NCBI RefSeq assembly: GCF_014145615.1
Contig: NZ_JACIVH010000074.1
Span: 173,331 to 237,330, forward strand
DNA from: Limosilactobacillus balticus
Lineage (GTDB): Bacteria > Bacillota > Bacilli > Lactobacillales > Lactobacillaceae
Reading direction: 5' to 3'
DNA: 64,000 nt
Positions 6,445 to 15,730 of this stretch are shown one piece after another. The translations under genes and the position numbers were made by a program. Position 1 is the stretch's first letter. Every line of letters starts with the position of its first letter. The notes under the pieces are model-generated. The model was not told where the DNA came from. It did not search any database and saw nothing but the letters and a program-made list of their open reading frames with translations.

Positions 6445-9420
6445 ATGAAGATTAAACTTGAAACTTTACAACACCAAATTGACGCCCTCGCTGCTATCGA
6501 TAAAGCATTTTCTGGCATGGATATCATGTCTAACGATCCGAATGCTAACTATATTTATGCCAATCCTTTAATCAGGTACCGTTATAATGACAAGGCTAAT
6601 ATCGATATTAAGATGGAGACTGGTACTGGGAAGACGTACGTTTACACCCGAATGATGTATGAACTTCACCAAAAATATGGTTTGTTTAAGTTTGTTATTG
6701 CCGTCCCTAGTCCCAGCATTAAGGAGGGGACTCGAAGTTTTATCACCAGTGACTATGCTAAGCAGCATTTTAGTGAATTCTATGAAAATACACGGGTTCA
6801 ATTAAATGTTATTAATGCGGGTGATTTTAGTGCGCGTTCAGGACGACGAAACTTCCCCGCACAATTATCTGAATTTGTGGAAGCTACTCGGCAAAACGCT
6901 AATCAAATTGAAGTGCTATTGATTAATCAGGGGATGCTGCACTCTAAGTCGATGCATCGTAATGACTATGATCAAACTTTATTAGGTGGGGAGACTGCAC
7001 CAATTAAAGCAATTGCAGCTACTCGCCCAGTAATAATTATTGATGAACCTCAACGCTTTCCACGCGGTAAGAAGTTCTATGAAGATATTGAAGCAATGAA
7101 GCCACAGCTGATTGTACGTTTCGGTGCTACTTTCCCAGAAACAACAACTGGTCGTGGTAAAAATAAAGTTACCAAAATCGATTATTACCGTGGTGAACCA
7201 CAATTTAATCTAGATGCGGTGGATAGTTTTAACCAAGGATTAGTTAAAGGTATTGATATTGACTATCCTGATATGACTGAGGAACAAGCTAATAATCTGT
7301 ATAAGGTTAAGCAGGCTAAGGCTAAGGAGCTGATTCTTTCTAAGGGTAAGAAGGAATACTCTTTAAGCGTTGGTGAAAACTTGGCGGATGTCGATCCAGG
7401 GTTTGAGGGAAACATTACCTATGCTGGTGGAACTGATCGAGAGCTTTCTAATGGGCTCACCTTATCTAAAGATATGAAGTTGATCCCGGGAACTTTTGCC
7501 CAAAACTATCAGGATGAAATTATCTTACAGGCATTGGATTGCCATTTTAAAGCTGAGAGAGAGAATTTCTTACGCTTAAATTCAGGAGATAATGCGCCCA
7601 AAATCAAGACCTTGTCCCTATTTTTTATTGATAGTATTTCCAGTTTTCGTGGTGAGAATGATGGCAAAGGCTGGTTAGCTCAGCATTTTGAAGATATTTT
7701 AACTAAAAAGCTAAAAAAGCTAATTGACCACTATGAAATGGCAATTGACGACCGTGAGAAGGAATACTGTTCGTTCCTACAAGCAACCTTAAAAAGCCTC
7801 CAGTCTGAACATCAGGATGTGTATGCCGGTTATTTTAGTGAAGATCGTGGGAGTTCAGATGCCGATATCCAGGCAGAGGTTGAAGACATTTTGAGTAACA
7901 AGGAAAAGCTCTTGAGTTTTAAGGATAAAGATGGTAATTGGCTAACTCGGCGTTTCCTATTTTCTAAGTGGACGCTTCGTGAAGGATGGGATAATCCAAA
8001 TGTCTTCACGATTGCTAAACTTCGTACTTCTGGTTCAGAAATTAGTAAGATTCAAGAAGTTGGACGTGGTTTGCGGTTACCCGTTGATGAAACTGGTCAC
8101 CGCCTAAACCAAGATGAATGGCAAAGTCGTCTTTCTTTCTTAATTGGTTATGACGAACGTGACTTTGCACAGAAACTAGTTGGTGAAATTAATGACGATT
8201 CACCAATTAAGCTGAACCAAGAAGAATTAACTGATGACATGATCAAGCTGATTGTTAAAGCTAAACAAAAAGCTGATCCTAAGTTTAATGAGGACCAGTT
8301 GCTTGATGATTTAGATGCCCATAATGTGATTACTCGTTCTAATAAGTTCAAAGACGATGTTGCTTTCGATGGTCAAATTATGTCCGGTTATGACGCCTTG
8401 TGTCAGCTTTATCCAGAACTTGAACAGGAAACTAAAGTTGCTAAAGATAGGGTTCGTGATAAGAATTCAAGGGATAGTACTACTGTTAAATTACGGAAGC
8501 AAAACTGGCAACAATTAAAGAATCTGTGGCTACAGTTAGCTAAACGCCAAATGATTAAGTTTGATCCGTCAGTAAATAAGGATGCTGAAACGGTTGCTCG
8601 TAATGTTTTCAATGATAGTGACAATAAGGTATTTGTTTTGCAGCGTCCACAAATGGTTCATCAAGAGGTTGATACCACGAGTGGAAATGCTGTTATAAAG
8701 GAGACGCAAGCGGATTATAGTACTGAATACTTGACCATGAACTACGGTAAGTTTCTCAAAATTTTAGCTAAACAAACTGACTTATCGGTTAACTTACTGA
8801 ATAATTTGATGATCAAGGCAATCAAAAGGCTAAGAAATAATACTAATTATATTAACGAAAAGACGCTTGGTAACCTAATTAGGACATTTAATAATCAGTT
8901 TAATGAACGGATTAAGACTTCGTATAGCTATGAACCATTAGATTTTTCGTCATCAACGTCGATTTATAATGCTAAAAAACATGAATTTGTGGATACAGTA
9001 CCAGCTAGTGTATTAGGTGTTTATCAGTCCAACGCTACTTCTGATGAGAAGTATTTATATGATCGACCACCGCTGCGTTATGATAGCGCCGACCCAGAAT
9101 TAAAAATCTTAAATCGGTCGTATGGTCCTAAGATTAGTGTTTTTGGGAAACTACCAAAAAGAGCTATTAAAATTCCACGCTTTGATAATGGTACAACGAC
9201 ACCGGACTTCATTTTTAAGATTGAGCATGGTAACAAGCCAATTTACTTGGTGATTGAAACTAAGGCGGAAAACATGCGCTTGGGTGACGAAGAAATTCAT
9301 ATTATTCAACAGAAGTATTTTGATCATCTTAAGGAGTCAGGGGTTTACTACCGAATGGCGACTAGTGAGCAAGAAGTACATGATTTAATTAATAAATTGG
9401 AAAATGGGGAGTTGAATTAA
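6445..9420 (+). CDS. res: Type III restriction enzyme helicase/endonuclease subunit (Res)
   Basis: A 991-residue partner of Mod. It has an N-terminal superfamily 2 helicase with Walker A METGTGKT (about 57-64), motif II DEPQ (about 198), REGWDNPN (about 511) and motif VI QEVGRGLRLP (about 535-544). A C-terminal PD-(D/E)xK nuclease is visible as TPDFIF (about 918) and LVIETKAE (about 935), the expected D..ExK pattern. It uses ATP to communicate between two unmodified sites and cuts DNA 3' of them. Full length and apparently intact. Starts two bases after mod and ends one base before the next gene, so it is co-translated with both. Confidence 0.96.
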   Translation: MKIKLETLQHQIDALAAIDKAFSGMDIMSNDPNANYIYANPLIRYRYNDKANIDIKMETGTGKTYVYTRMMYELHQKYGLFKFVIAVPSPSIKEGTRSFITSDYAKQHFSEFYENTRVQLNVINAGDFSARSGRRNFPAQLSEFVEATRQNANQIEVLLINQGMLHSKSMHRNDYDQTLLGGETAPIKAIAATRPVIIIDEPQRFPRGKKFYEDIEAMKPQLIVRFGATFPETTTGRGKNKVTKIDYYRGEPQFNLDAVDSFNQGLVKGIDIDYPDMTEEQANNLYKVKQAKAKELILSKGKKEYSLSVGENLADVDPGFEGNITYAGGTDRELSNGLTLSKDMKLIPGTFAQNYQDEIILQALDCHFKAERENFLRLNSGDNAPKIKTLSLFFIDSISSFRGENDGKGWLAQHFEDILTKKLKKLIDHYEMAIDDREKEYCSFLQATLKSLQSEHQDVYAGYFSEDRGSSDADIQAEVEDILSNKEKLLSFKDKDGNWLTRRFLFSKWTLREGWDNPNVFTIAKLRTSGSEISKIQEVGRGLRLPVDETGHRLNQDEWQSRLSFLIGYDERDFAQKLVGEINDDSPIKLNQEELTDDMIKLIVKAKQKADPKFNEDQLLDDLDAHNVITRSNKFKDDVAFDGQIMSGYDALCQLYPELEQETKVAKDRVRDKNSRDSTTVKLRKQNWQQLKNLWLQLAKRQMIKFDPSVNKDAETVARNVFNDSDNKVFVLQRPQMVHQEVDTTSGNAVIKETQADYSTEYLTMNYGKFLKILAKQTDLSVNLLNNLMIKAIKRLRNNTNYINEKTLGNLIRTFNNQFNERIKTSYSYEPLDFSSSTSIYNAKKHEFVDTVPASVLGVYQSNATSDEKYLYDRPPLRYDSADPELKILNRSYGPKISVFGKLPKRAIKIPRFDNGTTTPDFIFKIEHGNKPIYLVIETKAENMRLGDEEIHIIQQKYFDHLKESGVYYRMATSEQEVHDLINKLENGELN

Positions 9421-9421
9421 A

Positions 9422-10714
9422 ATGTTGTCGCTAATTAGATTAGCTAAAGAGGGAAAGCTAGAGAAAACTGGCGCTAAGCCTAAACTACCAATTAAAGTTG
9501 ACGGGGTAAGTTCTGAGACATTAGATGTCTATAGGATTCCATTAGAATATTTATACTACAATGACAAAAATGGGCGAATTGCAACAGGTGTATCACAATA
9601 TGAAGGAGAATTACATCCTACTAGTGATCTGGAGGATCCAAGATACAATAATTTTGTGGCTAAGTTGATTGAACAAGATAATACTGGCGCCTTAAAAAGA
9701 ACAGAAAAATCTATTGAGAATTCTGGACAACAAGTTTATGGGTATGTTTTAGATGATGGACGAATTGTTGATGGTAACCGGCGATTTACTGCTTTGCGTG
9801 ATATTCACCAATCAACCGGGAAAACAGTGTACTTTGAAGCAGTAGTTCTGCCATTTTCCTATAACAACACTACTGAGCGGGTCAAAATTAAAAAACTTGA
9901 GTTAGCCATTCAGATGGGAGTGGAAGAACGTCAAAATTACGATCCGGTTGATTTGGCGGTTGATATTTATCAGACTACCGGTGGTGATAACCCAATTATG
10001 ACCCAAGCGGATTATGCAGCTGACTCGCATATGCGTCCAACTGAAGTTAAGAAATATTATGATGGCGCGGTCTACATGAAGAAGTTTCTGGAATTTATTG
10101 GGGCTCCAGAAAATAACTTCAACATTATTAAGGAAAGTAAAGTTTGGTCGCTTTTCTATGAAATGGGTAAGACCCTGGCTAAAAATTTTGGTGATGATCC
10201 TGAATCTCAAGTTCGCAAAAATGAAACAATGAATTCATATTTTGGAGTTATTCTTTATCAAATTCATGTCGGTGTTAGTGGCAATACGGCTAGAACTCAT
10301 ATTCGTGAGTATGGGAAAAATGTTGTTAACAGCGTTGATAATGAAGACTTTAATGATGATGTTGCGGATATAATAGATGATCTGTCCGAATCACTACAGG
10401 ATAATGAAATTCATACTACTGCTGATTTAATGCAGACTTTGACTGATGAGAATGAAACTGTTGAAGCATTGGGAGATACGTTTGATACTTACATGCGGAA
10501 CGCCCGTAACAGTGAGTCTGTAGAGAAGTTCATCCGCAATATAAAGCAGAATGTGAAGTACTACCATGATTTAAATGAAGATGGCGGCCTAATCGGAAGC
10601 CTTCGTTATAACGAGGTTAGTGAAGATCAACTAAAGGAACTGCAGAAATATATGCGGGACTTAAATCAATTGAGTAAGGAGTTGTTCACTAAGTATGGCG
10701 ACGAAATCAGATAG
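9422..10714 (+). CDS. ParB/Srx-fold-like protein in the type III operon
   Basis: A 430-residue protein whose N-terminal third carries DDGRIVDGNRRFTALRDI (about 110-127). This resembles the ParB/sulfiredoxin nuclease-fold box in which a GxRR motif contacts nucleotide. The rest is helical and acidic, with a long C-terminal stretch from about residue 300 that may form a coiled coil. There is no signal peptide. It begins one base after res and overlaps the SNF2 gene by 20 bp, so it is part of the operon. It is not a standard component of type III systems. A DNA-binding or CTP/ATP-dependent sensing role is an inference from the motif alone. Confidence 0.7.
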   Translation: MLSLIRLAKEGKLEKTGAKPKLPIKVDGVSSETLDVYRIPLEYLYYNDKNGRIATGVSQYEGELHPTSDLEDPRYNNFVAKLIEQDNTGALKRTEKSIENSGQQVYGYVLDDGRIVDGNRRFTALRDIHQSTGKTVYFEAVVLPFSYNNTTERVKIKKLELAIQMGVEERQNYDPVDLAVDIYQTTGGDNPIMTQADYAADSHMRPTEVKKYYDGAVYMKKFLEFIGAPENNFNIIKESKVWSLFYEMGKTLAKNFGDDPESQVRKNETMNSYFGVILYQIHVGVSGNTARTHIREYGKNVVNSVDNEDFNDDVADIIDDLSESLQDNEIHTTADLMQTLTDENETVEALGDTFDTYMRNARNSESVEKFIRNIKQNVKYYHDLNEDGGLIGSLRYNEVSEDQLKELQKYMRDLNQLSKELFTKYGDEIR

Positions 10715-12587
10715 TCCAATTATCATTAAGAATGATGCGGGTCTGTTTCAACTGTTAGATGATAATAACCATACTCTGAAGACCAAAGCTGCTCAGCGAG
10801 GCCTATCAATCTTTGCACCTTATTTTGAAAATCCTGAGCAACGGACGTTTAAGCCGGATTTGACTTATGTTCAGTTATTGGAGTTAGTCAAAAAGCTTAA
10901 TCGCCGCTTACAGCGTAAAGGACTACCTGAAGTACGAACTAGTAATAAATTTAATCAGTTTGTCCAACAGCGTCAGTATTACATCAAAGAACAGAGTCAA
11001 GCAGGCCTAACCATTAAGAATGGTGATCCGCGGTGGAAACAAGAATTTGATAACTTCAAGGAGGTTGTTAGTCAAGAGATTACGCGTTCATTAAAGCCGG
11101 AACAAGAACGGGCCAGCTTCTTTATGACGATTATGAAACGAGCAGCTAATTTTTCTGTACCAGGTGCTGGAAAAACTGCCATGATGTATGGGACCTTTGC
11201 CTATCTGTCCAGCCCTAGAGTAAATGAAGTTGATAAGCTCCTAGTGGTATCCCCCTTAAACGCATTTGCTGCCTGGCGGACAGAATTTCAAGAGGTTTTT
11301 GGCCCTAAGCGGGAATTGCATTATCTTAATATGCGGGATAAAAAGTATAACAATAATGCTGGAGCAATTAAGCACGACTGGGTGCAGGCAGATGTAATCA
11401 GCATTAATTATGAAGCTCTGCAAAGTAAGCTGAACGTTATCAACGATTTGTTGGATTCTAAAACGATGCTGGTCTTTGACGAGGTACACAGAGTTAAAGG
11501 AGTCGGCGGTCAACGAGCTAAGGCGGCCTTGAATCTCAGCCAAGCACCACATTATCGGTATGTTTTAACAGGAACACCAATTCCAAACAGCTTTAGGGAT
11601 ATTTATAATTTCTTACATTTAATGTATCCTGATGAATATTCTTCATTCTTTGCCTGGGATCTAAATACCTTAAACAACATTGATTCTGAAGATGTTAATA
11701 AGAAATTATCGCCATTTTTCTGGAGAACGAATAAGCAGGATCTTCATGTACCAAAGCCTGATCCAGACATTATTAAAGAGGCAGTTCCCTCAAAAAATCA
11801 GGAACTACTGGCGCAAGCAATTTATGAAAATGAAAATGGAACTCTGGCAACGTTTATTAGGTTGTTACAGGCATCCACAAATCCAGAATTGCTTAGTTCT
11901 AACATCAATTATAAGGAATTGGGACTGGTGGATGCGGATTCTGGAGTATGGGATAAACAGGTGGCCACAGTTGAAAAAGAAAATTCCAGTAGCGGAGAAG
12001 CTTACAAAAAATTTGATCTAGCTAAAATAGAAGCACCTAAGTTTGAGATGGGTATTGATTTGATCGACAAATTAGTTAGCCAAGGTAAGAAAGTCCTTGT
12101 TTGGGGAATGTTTGTTGGTACCATGCAAAAGATTACCGATACTCTTAATGATATGAGTATCAAAACTACTTTGATTTATGGCGCTACTCCTAAGAAGGAT
12201 CGTGAAAAAATGATTAACAACTTCCGAACGGGGGATGCACAGGTGCTGGTGTCAAATCCTAATACCTTAGGAGAATCTATTTCGTTGCACCAAACCGTAC
12301 ACGATGCAGTCTACTTTGAATATAACTTCAACTTGACTTTTATGCTGCAATCGCGGGATCGAATTAATCGTTTGGGATTACCAGCGGATCAATACACTCG
12401 GTATTACTATCTAATGACCAAGGGTGATGTCGCACATATGGGATTTATTGATAGTACCGTTTATAAGAAGCTAAAAGATAAAGAAAGAGTTATGCTTGAT
12501 GCAATCGATGGTCAACTACTCGTGCCCGAATATACAGATGATTATCTACAGGAAGTTAAGGATATCGTAATGGGGAAGTATAAGTAA
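10695..12587 (+). CDS. SNF2-type DEAD/DEAH helicase-like ATPase
   Basis: A 630-residue superfamily 2 ATPase. An N-terminal 130-residue region of unknown fold is followed by motif I PGAGKTAMMYG (about 155), motif II DEVHR (about 261), motif III LTGTPIPNS (about 290), the C-lobe segment SNPNTLGESISLHQ (about 522) and motif VI QSRDRINRLG (about 551). The motif order is that of SNF2/RapA-like translocases. It has no nuclease domain that I can see. The start overlaps the ParB-like gene by 20 bp and an AAGGAG lies 13 bases upstream. It is the last tightly linked gene of the defence operon. A translocase acting with the ParB-like protein on invading DNA is inferred. Confidence 0.85.
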   Translation: MATKSDSPIIIKNDAGLFQLLDDNNHTLKTKAAQRGLSIFAPYFENPEQRTFKPDLTYVQLLELVKKLNRRLQRKGLPEVRTSNKFNQFVQQRQYYIKEQSQAGLTIKNGDPRWKQEFDNFKEVVSQEITRSLKPEQERASFFMTIMKRAANFSVPGAGKTAMMYGTFAYLSSPRVNEVDKLLVVSPLNAFAAWRTEFQEVFGPKRELHYLNMRDKKYNNNAGAIKHDWVQADVISINYEALQSKLNVINDLLDSKTMLVFDEVHRVKGVGGQRAKAALNLSQAPHYRYVLTGTPIPNSFRDIYNFLHLMYPDEYSSFFAWDLNTLNNIDSEDVNKKLSPFFWRTNKQDLHVPKPDPDIIKEAVPSKNQELLAQAIYENENGTLATFIRLLQASTNPELLSSNINYKELGLVDADSGVWDKQVATVEKENSSSGEAYKKFDLAKIEAPKFEMGIDLIDKLVSQGKKVLVWGMFVGTMQKITDTLNDMSIKTTLIYGATPKKDREKMINNFRTGDAQVLVSNPNTLGESISLHQTVHDAVYFEYNFNLTFMLQSRDRINRLGLPADQYTRYYYLMTKGDVAHMGFIDSTVYKKLKDKERVMLDAIDGQLLVPEYTDDYLQEVKDIVMGKYK

Positions 12588-12707
12588 TTTGTAATGTTAC
12601 TATTTGTAATAGACTTAAATCCAGGAGATAATATGACTAGAAGAATATTTTTATTTCGGTGGATTGTAAGTTTAGGTATTCATTATATTGAAAAGAGGAT
12701 AAATATC

Positions 12708-13046
12708 ATGAAACCGTCAGATGAAAGAAAACGAATTTTACATAAAAGATGGGCGATAGCAATAGTAATTGCAGCTATTATTGCAACTCTACTACACATT
12801 TGGTATTTAGTATTAGCATTTATCTTCATTATTGGTGGAACATGTTTAGGGCTTAGCCTTATTATAGATGTGATGAGCTGGCTTGAAGGTGATGATTTAG
12901 GACCAGATCTTAAATCTAAAAATAAGAGACCGAGTGATTCTGGTCAAGAAAATGATATATCTAATACAATGTGGGATATCTATACTACAGATCAAATTAT
13001 CAAACATAGTCCATATAACAACGATGATAATTTTCGTGATAAATAA
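12708..13046 (+). CDS. Small two-helix membrane protein
   Basis: A 112-residue protein with two adjacent hydrophobic segments (about 12-30 and 33-55) and an acidic, polar cytosolic tail. The ATG at 12708 follows AGAGG at 12694-12698. An upstream in-frame ATG at 12633, after AGGAGA, would add 25 residues and cannot be excluded. It lies on the same strand behind the SNF2 gene and before a terminator, so it may be the last gene of the defence transcript. Small membrane proteins occur as effectors in some defence operons, but nothing in this sequence proves that here. Confidence 0.6.
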   Translation: MKPSDERKRILHKRWAIAIVIAAIIATLLHIWYLVLAFIFIIGGTCLGLSLIIDVMSWLEGDDLGPDLKSKNKRPSDSGQENDISNTMWDIYTTDQIIKHSPYNNDDNFRDK

Positions 13047-13075
13047 CTTCTATTAGCAAATAATTATAATGACAC

Positions 13076-13123
13076 ACAAAAGTCTGCAGTAACCCAACGT
13101 TGTAAGTTGCTGTGGACTTTTGT
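13076..13123 (+). terminator. Rho-independent terminator after the defence operon
   Basis: ACAAAAGTC (13076-13084) pairs with GACTTTTGT (13115-13123), and the stem continues inward through CAGTAAC and GTTGCTG. The T run is part of the stem. It would end the operon transcript. The following stretch up to 13394 has no gene or clear repeat that I can see. Confidence 0.65.
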
Positions 13124-13394
13124 TGTAATATAATCCGATTATTCGCTAATATTACGATTGTTAAATTGTATTTTGCATATAACGTTTAAAATGGGGAATT
13201 TTCATATTCAAAGGTAGAGATTACTTACTCTATTAAGACAAATTTGGACTAATGAATCATTGTTCGTTAATCGTTTTTAGTTGAGTTCAGCAGGGGCTAA
13301 GTAATCAACTAAAGAATTATCTCTTTGAAATGTTTCAAGTTCCTATTTATAATATAAATAAAAGACATGAGATAGATTACTAGAAGGGATTATT

Positions 13395-13611
13395 ATGATC
13401 AACGCATTAACCGGTGGGGCGTCGCCAAAAGGCCAAATGGAAATTCTAGCAACTGTTCGCAAAAAAACTGAGCTGGCAAAAAGAAATGGAAGTGGCATTT
13501 GAGGCTAAGAATGCGTTTGACTGGGCCGACTTGGTCAAAGAGATTCCGGAATTTGTTGAAAAATTCATGGTATTAACTTATTTAAATACCGCACAAGATT
13601 GTAAACTATAA
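13395..13611 (+). pseudogene. Short frameshifted gene remnant
   Basis: An AGAAGGGA site precedes ATG 13395, which opens a 35-codon frame (MINALTGGASPKGQMEIL at the start) ending at TGA 13500. The sequence goes on in another frame from about 13485 (MEVAFEAKNAFDWADLVKEI) to TAA 13611. A single-base indel in the AAAAAGAAA stretch near 13480 would join the two into one protein of about 72 residues. I do not recognise the family. It is probably a decayed small gene. Confidence 0.5.
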
Positions 13612-13691
13612 ATGATATTCCTTTCGCTTTCTTTTATAGCCAGCGAATAAAATTCATTTCTCACACATTCAAAAATAAAGGAGTAGCAATC

Positions 13692-14066
13692 ATGGCGCAG
13701 TTATTTTATAGTCCTGACTTGGCTAATCGGCTACCTCATAACACTGGTAAGATTAGCCAAAAACCTTTACGACGGTGGCAGCTTAGTCCGGTAAAGATTG
13801 ATAATAAAACATACTACCTATATGTAGAAGAGGAAACTGGTTTACCAGTCTTTACTGACAAATTAGGCGAGGGTAAATTTAGTCAAGTTGCCATTAACTT
13901 TCTAAATAAAATGCCCTTTTTGGTTGATCCGCAACGTACTTGGTTAATGCAAAACGTTTTTTCGTTTAATTTATACCGGCCAATCCCATCTGCTGAAAAC
14001 GAAAAACTTAAAAATTATTTGCAGATAATTGCTAACCACCAAGCAGAATTTAAGGAAACCCATTAA
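13692..14066 (+). CDS. N-terminal part of a frameshifted protein (DUF6933-like)
   Basis: A 124-residue cytosolic product with a good AAGGAG site before ATG 13692. Its beta-rich body (LFYSPDLANRL, TYYLYVEEETGLPVF) resembles small phage/plasmid-type proteins of the DUF6933 kind; the match is by eye only. It ends at TAA 14064 while the next frame, already open from 14029, continues with DNDDFSSTEDF. Removing one base from the ACCC at 14056-14059 would fuse the two ORFs into one protein of about 540 residues. Either this is one broken gene or a two-gene overlap of 38 bp. Confidence 0.6.
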   Translation: MAQLFYSPDLANRLPHNTGKISQKPLRRWQLSPVKIDNKTYYLYVEEETGLPVFTDKLGEGKFSQVAINFLNKMPFLVDPQRTWLMQNVFSFNLYRPIPSAENEKLKNYLQIIANHQAEFKETH

Positions 14067-15309
14067 CGATAATGATGATTTTTCATCAACTGAGGATTTT
14101 AATGATCTTGTCTACTTGTTATTAGCTTTATCTGGAAATGATCAGGAAGTTTTAATGCAATTTTGCCAATTGGTTAATGAAGAACATCCGGTGAAGGTGA
14201 AAGCTCCACGACCGGGGGCCAAATATTGTACTATCAAGCCACAATTTAAAGATCCCCGTATTTGGGCGGATGACGAAGGAAAAGCCTCAGCAGATAATCC
14301 AGCAACAGTTCAAGCGATTAGCAAAAACAACCAGCAAATGATTGACCAGTTTATCGTCAGTGCTGATGGTCAGTTAATGGGAGATGATAAGACTGCTCGT
14401 CGTATCTTGGACCAATTTTTGAACCACTTCATGTTAAAAGATAAAATTTGTATGGTTACAACCAACCTAGCTGCGCCAAACATCTTTTTCGCTGGAACGT
14501 TAGATCAAATTGATGAGGATCTTCTTTCTGCTACGTTATCCAATTTTTATGTTTTTCTAAGTCATACAGGAATCGTGAGCCAATCAGCTGCTAGGGATGT
14601 TGCAGACTATCTAGATACAAGCTACGATATTATCTATGGAGAACCGGAATTAGCTGCACCAGAAGATGACTATCAAGACTCTCTTATTCAGCAGTTGCTT
14701 GATGAACTAGCTCCAGTACAAGCAGATACGTCAGCGAATGTTGGCAACCGTCAATTGATTAATCCGCAAAACTATGACCAAGCGTATGTAATTACTGCTA
14801 AATTAGCTGATTTTAAACCGCTAGCAAGCCGTACGTTCGTGATTAAGGGTAGTAGTACAATTGAGGAACTCGCTGAAACAGTGATTTTGATGTTTCATGG
14901 TGACTTGGCACACTTGTATGATGCAATTAATGAACAGACTGAGGAATTTTATACTCAGTCAGCGGATTTTGTGCCAGGCGGGATGACAAAAGTTAAGCTT
15001 GATCTAGCAACGGTCTCATTATTAAATGAAAAAGATAAATTAACTATTCATTATGACTATGGGGACGGCTGGGAGTTTAAACTTCATGTCCAAAAAATTC
15101 AACCAGTTACTAATGAGAAGCTACCACATGTTCAAAAAGCTCGTGGTTACGGTATTATTGAAGATATTGGTGGTGTCGGTGGTTTAGCGCAGTATTATGA
15201 TGATTACCAAAAAGGGCAAGTTGATCCGGACCTTTTAGACTGGTTAGGTGGAGAAGCAATTGACCTTGATACTGTGGACATCAACGAATTAAACCAGTTA
15301 ATTAAATGA
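14029..15309 (+). CDS. Plasmid pRiA4b ORF-3-like family protein
   Basis: A 426-residue open frame. The C-terminal half holds the pRiA4b ORF-3-like domain. AYVITAKLADFKPLASRTF begins it, and the diagnostic YDYGDGWEFKL is at about 343-353, followed by an acidic GIIEDIGGVGGL segment. The function of this family is unknown; it is common on plasmids and mobile elements. The middle third is unassigned. No ribosome binding site precedes ATG 14029, and the first dozen codons overlap the previous ORF out of frame. The true N-terminus is therefore probably that ORF, with a one-base frameshift between them. Confidence 0.7.
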   Translation: MLTTKQNLRKPINDNDDFSSTEDFNDLVYLLLALSGNDQEVLMQFCQLVNEEHPVKVKAPRPGAKYCTIKPQFKDPRIWADDEGKASADNPATVQAISKNNQQMIDQFIVSADGQLMGDDKTARRILDQFLNHFMLKDKICMVTTNLAAPNIFFAGTLDQIDEDLLSATLSNFYVFLSHTGIVSQSAARDVADYLDTSYDIIYGEPELAAPEDDYQDSLIQQLLDELAPVQADTSANVGNRQLINPQNYDQAYVITAKLADFKPLASRTFVIKGSSTIEELAETVILMFHGDLAHLYDAINEQTEEFYTQSADFVPGGMTKVKLDLATVSLLNEKDKLTIHYDYGDGWEFKLHVQKIQPVTNEKLPHVQKARGYGIIEDIGGVGGLAQYYDDYQKGQVDPDLLDWLGGEAIDLDTVDINELNQLIK

Positions 15310-15436
15310 TTCGCCTCACTATTTTTGTAAGAGGCGTAAGGTAACGGATATACGGAAATCTTTGTCAGCTTTTAATGAGATAATAATGGCGATCATTGCA
15401 TTGAAAACTCAACCTTAAATAGTTAAATTAACCACT

Positions 15437-15482
15437 TCACCATCTTTGAACGTGAACTTTATGTAACGTTGAAAGATGGTGA
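15437..15482. repeat. Dispersed palindrome, copy 2
   Basis: A 17-bp inverted repeat (15437-15453 with 15466-15482) with one G-G mismatch and a 12-nt loop, followed by a T-rich stretch. Arm sequence and both flanks match copy 1 at 2301-2345. The two copies bracket the accessory block with the defence operon. Otherwise 15310-15608 contains nothing I can name. Confidence 0.75.
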
Positions 15483-15608
15483 TTCTTTCTATTTTGAACT
15501 AACTAGTCGAGTATTCTATGTTCTATTTCGATAGTCAAGTAGGCGTTTGTAGGGTAATCGTGTATTTAACGTTTTATATAAAAGAAACGTGTTAAGGGAG
15601 GCAGCAAA

Positions 15609-15716
15609 ATGACAGATCGACAAGCAAATGTGAAACTAAGAAGTTATCAAACATCTGATTGTATGGACATTAACCTATACAAAAATCATCACCTCATTTT
15701 AGTAACGAAGCGATGA
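15609..15716 (+). pseudogene. N-terminal stub of a GNAT-type acetyltransferase
   Basis: A strong GGGAGG site precedes ATG 15609, but the frame ends after 35 codons at TGA 15714. The first 20 residues (VKLRSYQTSDC) look like the beginning of a GNAT N-acetyltransferase. The remainder is missing, and the next gene is on the other strand. It is best read as a 3'-deleted remnant whose translation signals survived. Confidence 0.5.
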
Positions 15717-15730
15717 TTGCGATACAAAAT

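Noticed and set aside
9902..10210. Minus-strand ORF of 102 codons inside the ParB-like gene
   Set aside because: Antisense shadow without SD or promoter.
4433..12587. DISARM or BREX system
   Set aside because: There is an SNF2-type helicase and a methylase, but no DrmA, DrmB, PglZ, BrxC or BrxL-like protein. Mod and Res are clearly type III.
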